Virus record (IMG/VR): IMGVR_UViG_3300030099_001998
Span: 1 to 24,837 of that record
Strand: one strand, 5' to 3'
DNA: 24,837 nt
DNA from: a virus
Position 1 is the first letter of the stretch; the number at the start of each line of letters is the position of its first letter. Under the pieces are notes generated by a model. It worked only from the letters and a program-made list of their open reading frames with translations, had not been told where the DNA came from and ran no database searches. The position numbers and the translations under genes are program-made. Shown one piece after another: positions 1-6,968 of this stretch.

Positions 1-320
1 ACGTTGTTATGCATGCCTGTTTCAAGGGCTTTGTTGATCTTTTCTATATCTTTTAATATTGATTCGATAAGTAAAAACTGTTCCTGGTCCGCGGGTAGTG
101 ATCCCATCTGGCCACGTGGCCATTTTATTCTAAACTCTGTATTTAGTTCTAGGTCTTTCTCCATAAGATCTAGTCTAGTGCTGTGTTGATTAATTTTTTC
201 TTGGATACCAAAGTAGCTCATGGTTCCAACAGCTACAATCGCGATTAGACTCAAAACCGTTTTAAATGGCATTTGAATCTTAGACTCTTCGCTAATCTTC
301 ATTATCTCTTTTTTTGCCAT
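1..320 (-). CDS. Small single-TM membrane protein, partial (C-terminus cut by window edge)
   Basis: Unknown function. The frame opens at an ATG at 318-320 and stays open to the window edge for 106 codons, so the 3' end is missing. The N-terminus (MAKKEIMKISEESKIQM) is charged. It is followed by one hydrophobic stretch at about residues 22-38 (VLSLIAIVAVGTMSYFG) and then a charged, helix-prone region up to the edge. This layout suggests a single-span inner membrane protein with a soluble coiled-coil-like tail. It overlaps the end of the preceding 57-aa membrane ORF by 29 nt and is the last of three consecutive small one-span proteins. A role in lysis, superinfection exclusion or envelope anchoring is possible but not shown. 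The gene call rests on the open frame, the start position and the context. Confidence 0.7.
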   Translation of the reverse strand, partial: MAKKEIMKISEESKIQMPFKTVLSLIAIVAVGTMSYFGIQEKINQHSTRLDLMEKDLELNTEFRIKWPRGQMGSLPADQEQFLLIESILKDIEKINKALETGMHNN

Positions 321-465
321 AAAACTTATCTCTTCTTTTTTCTGCTTCTATTTCTGCTATCCATTTCTTTGTTTCTGGATCTTGTGGATCTTTTGTAACA
401 AATGATTTTTGCATATAGTCTAAAAAAATTATTATTGTTGCAATAAATAATAACGCATCAACCAT
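292..465 (-). CDS. 57-aa putative membrane peptide
   Basis: A short frame with ATG at 463-465 and stop TAG at 292-294, encoding 57 aa. The ATG overlaps the upstream stop by one base (TAATG), the coupling seen throughout this genome. Residues 4-16 (ALLFIATIIIFLD) are hydrophobic and could be a short membrane helix or uncleaved signal anchor. The rest is charged (KWIAEIEAEKRRDKF). I do not recognise a family. Its place between two other one-span proteins, the tight junction upstream and the 29-nt overlap downstream support a real gene. Nothing indicates a function. Confidence 0.6.
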   Translation of the reverse strand: MVDALLFIATIIIFLDYMQKSFVTKDPQDPETKKWIAEIEAEKRRDKFYGKKRDNED

Positions 466-722
466 TATTTTAACAATGGGTTGTCGTTTTGCATTTTAAA
501 CTCTTTTATGGTTAGTTCTAAAACTTGTATTGTTTTTTCTAACACAGCAATCTTTGTTTTGTTATCAGCAATTTGTTTTGTAAGTGGGCTAGGGTCAAAA
601 GGCTCAGCGATGTTAGCCAGCTTCTCTTCAATCTGACCATACTTTACAAAGCCTGCACCAATTGCACCGATAAGTCCAATTAATGTTACAATGTTAGCTA
701 GGTTCTTTTTTATATTATCCAT
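465..722 (-). CDS. 85-aa single-TM, coiled-coil protein
   Basis: Unknown function. Residues about 11-28 (IVTLIGLIGAIGAGFVKY) form one glycine-rich membrane helix. After a short PFDPSP linker, residues about 48-77 are a regular heptad-like charged helix (KTKIAVLEKTIQVLELTIKE), probably an oligomerising coiled coil. The layout resembles phage one-span accessory proteins such as holin-associated or spanin-like proteins, but no diagnostic motif or lipobox is present. The start overlaps the end of the 519-aa secreted protein by 8 nt, and its stop overlaps the next start by 1 nt, so it belongs to the same transcript. Confidence 0.75.
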   Translation of the reverse strand: MDNIKKNLANIVTLIGLIGAIGAGFVKYGQIEEKLANIAEPFDPSPLTKQIADNKTKIAVLEKTIQVLELTIKEFKMQNDNPLLK

Positions 723-2274
723 TTTTCAACATCCTTATTTCGTCTAAAAGTTTTTGTTTTTGTTTTTTTATACTTATAATCTTATTTTGATATTTTACAA
801 CAGGGTCGTTTTGTATGTAACTTGTCAAGGTTTTATTGTAGATTAGTCTATTATCTAGAATATCTGCTTGTTTTTCATAGATTTTTTTGTCTTTGTAAAA
901 AGGTTTTTGATATAAATTTAGTTTAGTATTGTCCATCATAGCCTGTAATTTTATTACATTTTTTACTTGCAAATTTTTATCTATATCTTTAATCTGTTCG
1001 TCCACTTTATCCATTATGACTCTAAGATTGGCTTTGATAGTTTTTTTCTGTTGTATCGCTTTTTGTTCCTTAGTTTTTGTAGTTTGAACAGTGGACTTCT
1101 TAGAAGTTTGGCGAACGGATTTTGTTTTTTGTTTTTCTTTTTTTTCAACTTTAGTTACCTCCTCTTTCTTTTCTTTTTTTTCTGATGTTGTATTTGTTGG
1201 CTCTGCCTCTAGTTCTACAGTTTCCTCTGTATTACTAGGTTCTTCTTTTTCCTCTGGTTGCATCGTAGGCAGCATTGTCATTTGAGGTTCTTTTTCCTCT
1301 TGCATATTTTCTGGTGGTGGCATCAGTGTTGGCTCTGGCATCACTTCAGATTCTTTTTCTTCTGATGGTAGCAGAGTAAACATTTCTGTAAATGTTTCTA
1401 ACTCCACAGGTTTTTCTTTTTCTTTGGGTGCCACTATCATTGGTTGCATAGTTATCATTGGAAGTTCTTCTTTTGGTTCTGGTAATAACATAGGCAAAGC
1501 TTCAAATACTTCTAACGTTACAGGTTCTTCAGGTTCTGTCATTCTTAGTGGTTCAAATTGTATTTCTTCGTTTAGTTCTAACTTTTGAAATATTTCTCTA
1601 ACTTCAGTAAATTCTGTAGATAAAGTTTCACTAACACCAATTAAATTATTTTCTATCGCTGGAGGCAACACCACATCATCATACGTCATGGTAACTGATA
1701 TATTGTCTACGTTAGGTCCACCTAAACTAGAGGGTGCATTAGCATCAGATCCACCTATATTTATATTACCTACGTTTGATCCTATACCTGTATAGATAAG
1801 TTGATCAGTAAAATTTTGTCCATTGATATCTGTAACATTAGTTCTACTTTGTGTAACTGTTGCTAAAACATTACCAGCATCATCTTTAATAGTTAGTGTA
1901 TTTGTAAATGTATCTGCAGGTCCTGATCCACCCCAACATCCTGCAACACCACACTCACCATTTTGCACTTCTATTTTAGAGTTAAGTGTTATGCCATTGT
2001 TTAACATGGGTTGTGTAATACTCTCTGATGTTAAACCAAAGTCTTGATTTATAGATCCGTTGTTACCAAACTCTAAATCATATTGACTAGGTAAATTATC
2101 CGGTCCTGTGCAACAATCATTTAATACTTGAACATCACCTTGTGTGGTCCAACCATTAGCATTACCTGTTTCAAAGTTTCCGTTGGTGATTAAATTACCT
2201 GTGGTTCTCTCTTGAGCGTTACTTAGACTTAGACTTAATAGAAGGCAAAGGCTTGATAACAATAGTTTCTTCAT
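715..2274 (-). CDS. Secreted protein: signal peptide, CBM-like jelly-roll domain, acidic Pro/Glu linker, basic coiled-coil tail
   Basis: 519 aa. Residues 1-20 form a clear Sec signal peptide (Lys-Lys then a Leu/Ser core, likely cleavage after SNA). Residues about 24-205 look like a carbohydrate-binding jelly roll. They include the LITNGNFETGNANGW opening seen in CBM or galactose-binding-like folds, several cysteines (DCC, GECGVAGC) that could form disulfides in the periplasm, and the closing DNISVTMTYDD strand. Residues about 225-355 are an unstructured Glu/Pro/Met-rich linker. The C-terminal 160 residues are very Lys-rich and helical. The first 56 nt overlap the end of the upstream 205-aa secreted protein, so the two are probably made together. 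An exported phage protein with a sugar-binding-like domain could act on the envelope or be a surface or virion component. Function is inferred only from architecture. Confidence 0.8.
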   Translation of the reverse strand: MKKLLLSSLCLLLSLSLSNAQERTTGNLITNGNFETGNANGWTTQGDVQVLNDCCTGPDNLPSQYDLEFGNNGSINQDFGLTSESITQPMLNNGITLNSKIEVQNGECGVAGCWGGSGPADTFTNTLTIKDDAGNVLATVTQSRTNVTDINGQNFTDQLIYTGIGSNVGNINIGGSDANAPSSLGGPNVDNISVTMTYDDVVLPPAIENNLIGVSETLSTEFTEVREIFQKLELNEEIQFEPLRMTEPEEPVTLEVFEALPMLLPEPKEELPMITMQPMIVAPKEKEKPVELETFTEMFTLLPSEEKESEVMPEPTLMPPPENMQEEKEPQMTMLPTMQPEEKEEPSNTEETVELEAEPTNTTSEKKEKKEEVTKVEKKEKQKTKSVRQTSKKSTVQTTKTKEQKAIQQKKTIKANLRVIMDKVDEQIKDIDKNLQVKNVIKLQAMMDNTKLNLYQKPFYKDKKIYEKQADILDNRLIYNKTLTSYIQNDPVVKYQNKIISIKKQKQKLLDEIRMLKNG

Positions 2275-2836
2275 CGATTTTTTCCATTATTTTTAAATTT
2301 TTTGTATACTGTCTGTAATCAGGTCTTAGCTTGTCATATTTTTTCCAAAGTGTATTAGCTTGTTTTCCTATCTTTCCTTCAAACGGACAAGGTGTTCCTG
2401 CTTGTACCATTGCCTCAAACACACGTGGATCTTGGCAGAGAAGAGATATTGCAGCTACTTTCATACCCATTGAATCTAATTGTCTTGATAGTTTTATTCT
2501 TTCACAGTTTTCATCTCTAAATGTTTTACCACCAGATACACCTAAACCAAAAGTTTGTACTCCTGCACTTGCTCCAACACTACACACATCAACACCAGAT
2601 GAGTTTACACCAGGAGCAAAAGCACTTGGTGGTGCTGATCTTATGTTAGAGGTTGAATTATTTGTTGTAGTGGAACTAGAACTAGATCCTGATTCATATG
2701 TTGTAGAAGATGTGTATCCACCTTCAATAGCTGTGTTAGATCCAGATGTATTGTTTTGTGTTGATCCAGTGTAAGCATCACTTGTTAATCCAATTAATAT
2801 AATTGATACAAGTAATAGCTGTTTAATCCTTTTCAT
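2219..2836 (-). CDS. Secreted Ser/Thr/Gly-rich protein with conserved Cys-containing C-terminal domain
   Basis: 205 aa. Residues 1-21 are a probable Sec signal peptide (MKRIKQLLLVSIILIGLTSDA). A low-complexity Ser/Thr/Asn/Gly segment follows at about 22-66. A compact domain follows at about 75-165 with four cysteines (VCSVG, ENCERIKL, SLLCQDPR, GTPCPFEG) and a glycine-rich stretch (GVQTFGLGVSGGKTF). The C-terminus is basic. I recall similar proteins in marine phage contigs without an assigned role. The even number of cysteines in an exported domain suggests disulfides. It overlaps the 216-aa gene upstream by 14 nt and the 519-aa secreted gene downstream by 56 nt. The pair is probably co-translated and may function together at the envelope. 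Confidence 0.75.
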   Translation of the reverse strand: MKRIKQLLLVSIILIGLTSDAYTGSTQNNTSGSNTAIEGGYTSSTTYESGSSSSSTTTNNSTSNIRSAPPSAFAPGVNSSGVDVCSVGASAGVQTFGLGVSGGKTFRDENCERIKLSRQLDSMGMKVAAISLLCQDPRVFEAMVQAGTPCPFEGKIGKQANTLWKKYDKLRPDYRQYTKNLKIMEKIDEETIVIKPLPSIKSKSK

Positions 2837-3473
2837 CTTTTTTATCTACCTCATAAAACATTCTGTCAGAGTCCTCAGTAATCAGCCCTTTGTTCTCAAC
2901 ATTCCAATAGGTTGTTTGTACCTTGTAGTCTGGCCAGTTGTTCTTTACTGTAAAGCTTGGAACACTCCAGATTAATCTATTGTTTGGTTGAGCGGCAAAG
3001 TTGCCGTTATCTAAAGCAAGAACATGAGCACATTTATGTTCTTGAGGTATTTCTGAGTGCTCTACATCTAGTATATTACTATCTGGAGCAGCCCAGTCAA
3101 TGGTAAATAGATACTCACCATGATAAAATTTTTTGTCTATGCCTCGAAACTTTCCTTTTTCTCCTACTAAAAAATCAAAGCAATGCACACTAGGGTGATA
3201 ACTAAAACAGTTCCACAGTTCCAACTCGTGTACTGACATATCCGGCACTTTGGCTCGGTCATGCGATTTTTGGAAAAACGCTGAGATAGGCAGTCTCCAA
3301 TAACACGCGCCGTTCTCCAACATACAGTGGAATAGTATGGCACGTCCTGCAATACTCGTAATACCAAAGACCACAACGTCTTCAGCTTCTCCGTGATGTT
3401 CTTGTAAATCATATAAATATTCTCTCCTTATTTGACAGTAGATTGGTGGTATATTTGCATTTAAATAAGCCAT
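2823..3473 (-). CDS. Conserved phage protein of unknown function (216 aa)
   Basis: I recognise no catalytic motif. The frame extends 24 nt further upstream only through a TTG codon inside the polymerase gene. I chose the ATG at 3471-3473 (MAYLNANIPPIYCQIRREYL), two bases after the polymerase stop, because it is the first ATG and fits the compact spacing. The protein is soluble, rich in aromatics and His (HCMLENGACYWRLP, NCFSYHPSVHCFDF) and of globular composition. It has no signal peptide or membrane segment. Similar proteins occur near the polymerase in marine podovirus-like contigs as far as I recall, which suggests a link to DNA metabolism or take-over. The product remains hypothetical. 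Confidence 0.75.
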   Translation of the reverse strand: MAYLNANIPPIYCQIRREYLYDLQEHHGEAEDVVVFGITSIAGRAILFHCMLENGACYWRLPISAFFQKSHDRAKVPDMSVHELELWNCFSYHPSVHCFDFLVGEKGKFRGIDKKFYHGEYLFTIDWAAPDSNILDVEHSEIPQEHKCAHVLALDNGNFAAQPNNRLIWSVPSFTVKNNWPDYKVQTTYWNVENKGLITEDSDRMFYEVDKKDEKD

Positions 3474-3475
3474 AG

Positions 3476-5332
3476 TTAATCGTAAATATCGCCCCAAGTT
3501 TCGCCTGATTCATAGTCAACTTTGTTTGGGACTTCCAAGTTAACGGCATTTTCCATAATCTCAACAATTTTTTTAGCATGTTCATTAGATTCAACTGATA
3601 AATCTAACTCATCATGAATTTGAATATGTGCTATAATACCTTCTTTGTAAAGTTCTAACATTGACTTTTTTGTCATGTCTGCTGCAGATCCTTGTATTAA
3701 TTTATTTAGTGCCTTGTATGTGTAAGCTCTTCTAATCCCTGGTCCGTGTTCCTTGAGTGCCTCTTCGTGAGGCATGGCTTTGTGCATACCAAACTGATTT
3801 GGCTCCCACAGATGAAACCTGCATAGTCGTCCTAGTAAAGTTCTTATCTGTCCACGATCTTGTGCACGATTAGATGCTGCGTTCATTAGCTGTTTTACAA
3901 AGGGAACTTTTTTGTGATACTGATTAAATAATTCTTCTGCTTTTTCTTTTGTGACACCTAACTCTGCTTGTAATTTATTTTTACCCATACCATAAAATAA
4001 ACCTAGATTAATTGTTTTAGCTTGTGACCTTGGTATCTGTGCCATGTCCGCAACAATCTGATGAAAGTCAGTTGAGGTATCATTGTTGTATGCTTCAATA
4101 ACTTCATAAACAGATGGAAACTTATATAAAGATGCATAGTGCACAACTAGTCTAGGTTCTTGTTGTGAATAGTCAAAACATCCCCAGGTATGTTTCTCCT
4201 CTGGTAAAAATAAAGATCTAATCAGTGGTCCTAGGTCCTTGTTCCTTGCTGGTAGTTGCTGTAAGTTTGGATTATTATAACTAAATCTACCTGTCACAGT
4301 TCCGCCTTGATCTGATCTTATTTGATTTATATCCGCATGTATTCTACCTTTGTGTTCATATTTTATAATCGTATCAATAAATGTTGTGTGAGCCTTGTTT
4401 ATCTCTCTAGCTTTTGCTATTCTTTGAACCATAGGATGTTTATGTTCTTGAAGAAAGTTTTTGGTAAAAGATGGTGACTCGGTTTTTTCAGTTCTGGAAT
4501 AATCTAGTCCAAGTTTGTCAAAAACTTTGGCGATGCTACGTGCGGCCCATATCTGAACATTTATTTGTGTTTCTTTTTCAACTTCTTGCAGTAATTGTGC
4601 TTCTTGTTTTGACAATTGTTCTTTCAGTGTGTGAGCTCTTTCGACATCGACGCGAACCCCTTTAAATCTCATATCAACTAAACAAGGAAATAAATCAGTT
4701 TCTAAATTAAAAATAGACTCTAAGTCTTGATGTATGATTTCTCTTTTCATAACTTGCCAAAGTTCTAATGTTAACTCTGCATCTCTTTCTGCGTAAGCTC
4801 CAACTTCCATAGCAGGTAGTTGCCACAGATCTTGTTTTGGATCTAAACCACGTGATTTAGCTGCTTCTATTAATGCATTTTCTGATTTACCATAACCAAG
4901 ATAATCCCAACCTAAACTATTTAAACTATATTGAAAACGATTCTCATCTACAAGTGATGCAGCAATCATCGTGTCTACTATTAAACCATTAATTTTTATA
5001 CCTAACTGACGTAACCAACACACATCATACATTGCATTGTGAAATATTTTGACAGAAGTTGTGGACATGATATCTTGAAACCATGATAAGACTTTTTTTC
5101 GATGCATATTTTGACCTGATGCGTGAGCAATCGGAAAATAAAATTTTCGACCAGGGACAGCAACAGCAATTCCAACAACGTCGCCATTTCCTATCACCGA
5201 TCCTGAACCTAATTTTTTCAAATCAGGATCACGAGTCTCCAAGTCAATCGCAATCTCGTCGTAAGATCTAAGATCCGGAAACTCCTCTGGCTCTACCCAT
5301 TCAGTTTGTGCAACAAAGAAAGGAACTTTCAT
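3476..5332 (-). CDS. polA: DNA polymerase I, family A, with 3'-5' exonuclease (Leu762 type)
   Basis: Replicative DNA polymerase of the phage, 618 aa, lacking the 5'-3' exonuclease domain of bacterial Pol I. The proofreading exonuclease comes first: Exo I Asp30-x-Glu32, Exo II Asn99-x-x-Tyr102-Asp103, Exo III Tyr180-x3-Asp184. The polymerase domain follows: motif A Asp387 (DYSQQE), motif B Arg435-x3-Lys439 to Tyr447-Gly448 (AKTINLGLFYG), motif C His573-Asp574-Glu575. All catalytic residues are present, so it should be active. The residue aligned to E. coli Phe762 is Leu443, the variant widespread in virioplankton. The start overlaps the DUF3310 stop by 4 nt (ATGA), placing it last in the replication operon. 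Confidence 0.97.
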   Translation of the reverse strand: MKVPFFVAQTEWVEPEEFPDLRSYDEIAIDLETRDPDLKKLGSGSVIGNGDVVGIAVAVPGRKFYFPIAHASGQNMHRKKVLSWFQDIMSTTSVKIFHNAMYDVCWLRQLGIKINGLIVDTMIAASLVDENRFQYSLNSLGWDYLGYGKSENALIEAAKSRGLDPKQDLWQLPAMEVGAYAERDAELTLELWQVMKREIIHQDLESIFNLETDLFPCLVDMRFKGVRVDVERAHTLKEQLSKQEAQLLQEVEKETQINVQIWAARSIAKVFDKLGLDYSRTEKTESPSFTKNFLQEHKHPMVQRIAKAREINKAHTTFIDTIIKYEHKGRIHADINQIRSDQGGTVTGRFSYNNPNLQQLPARNKDLGPLIRSLFLPEEKHTWGCFDYSQQEPRLVVHYASLYKFPSVYEVIEAYNNDTSTDFHQIVADMAQIPRSQAKTINLGLFYGMGKNKLQAELGVTKEKAEELFNQYHKKVPFVKQLMNAASNRAQDRGQIRTLLGRLCRFHLWEPNQFGMHKAMPHEEALKEHGPGIRRAYTYKALNKLIQGSAADMTKKSMLELYKEGIIAHIQIHDELDLSVESNEHAKKIVEIMENAVNLEVPNKVDYESGETWGDIYD

Positions 5333-5553
5333 TTATAGTCTCTAGCTATAATCATGTCGATATAGTGTTTTGCTTTTTCTAAGTCTTTCTTTTTACCTTT
5401 TCTAGAATGTCTCAAAAGATATTTTATTGCATTGCCTGTTGGAAAATCTAATTTATTTTTTATAATAAACTCTGCAGGTTCTATCACATAACCTTTGTAG
5501 TGATCCCCACCTTTGTCTTTTAACACTGCTTCAAAAAACAATGGGTTCGTCAT
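5329..5553 (-). CDS. DUF3310 family protein
   Basis: 74 aa, matching the short DUF3310 phage family by the pattern HYKGYVIEPAEFI, then GNAIKYLLRHSRKG and KDLEKAKHYIDMI. The family is common next to phage replication and nucleotide-metabolism genes and is sometimes annotated as nucleotide-kinase-like, but its activity is not established. It is coupled by 4-nt ATGA overlaps to the UvrD-like helicase upstream and the DNA polymerase downstream, so it belongs firmly to the replication operon. Family membership is by recall of the motif, not a profile search. Confidence 0.85.
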   Translation of the reverse strand: MTNPLFFEAVLKDKGGDHYKGYVIEPAEFIIKNKLDFPTGNAIKYLLRHSRKGKKKDLEKAKHYIDMIIARDYK

Positions 5554-6968
5554 AAATTATATCCGTACCTTTCTATTTTAGCTCTCATTAAGTAAAGATT
5601 TTTTCTTGCACGAGTAACACCTACATACCACACTCTATGTTCCTCATCTCTCTTATTTACACTATTTTCTACAGATTGTCTAATCTTCCTAGCGTTATCT
5701 AAAATCAAAACTACATTATCAGATTCACCACCTTTCGCAGCGTGTATGGTAGATAGTCTTACCCTTGCATCTTCAAATAATTTTTCTTTATTTGATAGCA
5801 TTAAACGTATATAATCTTTTTGATTTTTTGGTGCGAAAGTAAAGCATTCAAACCAAGTAAATTTTTTATCCATCTTGTCTGTGTATTCTTGTATGTCTTT
5901 CATTTCATTCTCTGTAATACTTTCTCCTTTTGTCCATCTAGTGTAGTTCACAATCGCTTTGTAAAGTTTTACTGTGTAACTCTTTCCCTTTTTAGTTTCA
6001 TAATAAACTCCACGTTCTTCTAACTGTTTCATGATATCTTTTAGTCTAGATGCAGTTCTAGCTAATATTAACCAATTACCTTTTGTTGTATCAACTTGAT
6101 TAATATCAGATATGGTTGTTACACTACCCTCTTCATCTTTTGGACTATATCTTTTACCTACTCTAAGTCCTTGTATTCTATTAATTATTGTTTTTGATGT
6201 TTGTTGAACTTGTGATGGTATTCTGTGGGATTGTGTTAAAAATATTTCTCTACCAGATTCGTTAATAAATCTATTTACATCAGCTCCTGCCCACTGAAAT
6301 ATAGCTTGATCATCATCGCCTGCTAAATAAACATCTTGAGATTTTTCTACTAAGACATCATACATTTTCCATTGTAAAGGTGATAGGTCTTGTGCTTCAT
6401 CTATAAATACAACTTCAAACTCAGGACAAACATCTTTTTCTATAAACATAGAAATCATGTCGTTAAAATCTATTAAATTATTTTTAACTTTGTATTCTTT
6501 TAAATTTAAAGCTATGTGAGATAGTAGCTCCCATTTAATATCCTCGTTAATATATTCACTTGTATACCATTCAGATCTTACAGATATATCTTTGTTTCTA
6601 GCTTTGTTAATAATTTGAAAATATAAATTATCACACGTAAGATAGTGACTCTCCTGATCATTATATTTATCTTGAAAGCTAACTCTTATATTTAATATTT
6701 TACCTAAATCTTCGTAGTGGTGGGGTTGCATAATATTTTCTTCTCTAAGTCCAAGCGAGTGAAAAGCAAGCGAGTGTAAAGTTTGAAAATATTGTAAATC
6801 TTTTTTTGGTTTGTTCATTCTTTCTTTTGCTTCGTTAGCAGCTTTTCTCGTAAAAGCAAAATAACCAATCTTATCTAATGGTGTATCTATGTCTATGTAG
6901 TGTTTAACTATTTCTAAAAGTTTTGTAGTTTTTCCTGTCCCTGGTGGTCCATAGACTTTAGTTATCAT
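5550..6968 (-). CDS. UvrD/Rep-like superfamily 1 DNA helicase
   Basis: A 3'-5' SF1A-type helicase by motif content, 472 aa. In order: Walker A GPPGTGKTT at 7-15, motif Ia AFTRKAANEAKER at 38-50, Walker B Asp190-Glu-Ala-Gln, motif III GDDDQAIFQWAGAD at 217-230, the QSHRIP segment at 246-251, motif V STIHAAKGGESDNV at 406-419 and motif VI VWYVGVTRARKNLYL at 446-460. It is much shorter than UvrD or Rep (about 670-720 aa), mainly through smaller accessory subdomains. It overlaps the primase gene by 4 nt and the DUF3310 gene by 4 nt. No DnaB/gp4-type helicase is visible here, so this enzyme could unwind at the fork for the family A polymerase. That role is inference. Confidence 0.95.
   Translation of the reverse strand: MITKVYGPPGTGKTTKLLEIVKHYIDIDTPLDKIGYFAFTRKAANEAKERMNKPKKDLQYFQTLHSLAFHSLGLREENIMQPHHYEDLGKILNIRVSFQDKYNDQESHYLTCDNLYFQIINKARNKDISVRSEWYTSEYINEDIKWELLSHIALNLKEYKVKNNLIDFNDMISMFIEKDVCPEFEVVFIDEAQDLSPLQWKMYDVLVEKSQDVYLAGDDDQAIFQWAGADVNRFINESGREIFLTQSHRIPSQVQQTSKTIINRIQGLRVGKRYSPKDEEGSVTTISDINQVDTTKGNWLILARTASRLKDIMKQLEERGVYYETKKGKSYTVKLYKAIVNYTRWTKGESITENEMKDIQEYTDKMDKKFTWFECFTFAPKNQKDYIRLMLSNKEKLFEDARVRLSTIHAAKGGESDNVVLILDNARKIRQSVENSVNKRDEEHRVWYVGVTRARKNLYLMRAKIERYGYNL

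Noticed and set aside
1091-1285. Phe/Ser-rich plus-strand frames opposite the secreted 519-aa gene
   Set aside because: These are the mirror of the Lys/Glu-rich linker and tail coding; composition explains the lack of stops.
2331-2774. 147-codon open frame on the plus strand
   Set aside because: It lies antisense to the secreted 205-aa gene, has no SD or partner genes on that strand, and the minus-strand product has a signal peptide and conserved-looking domain. The open frame is a by-product of Ser/Thr/Gly-rich coding.
3474-3497. Eight-codon upstream extension of the 216-aa gene
   Set aside because: The extended start is a TTG inside the polymerase gene; an ATG two bases after the polymerase stop is the better start.
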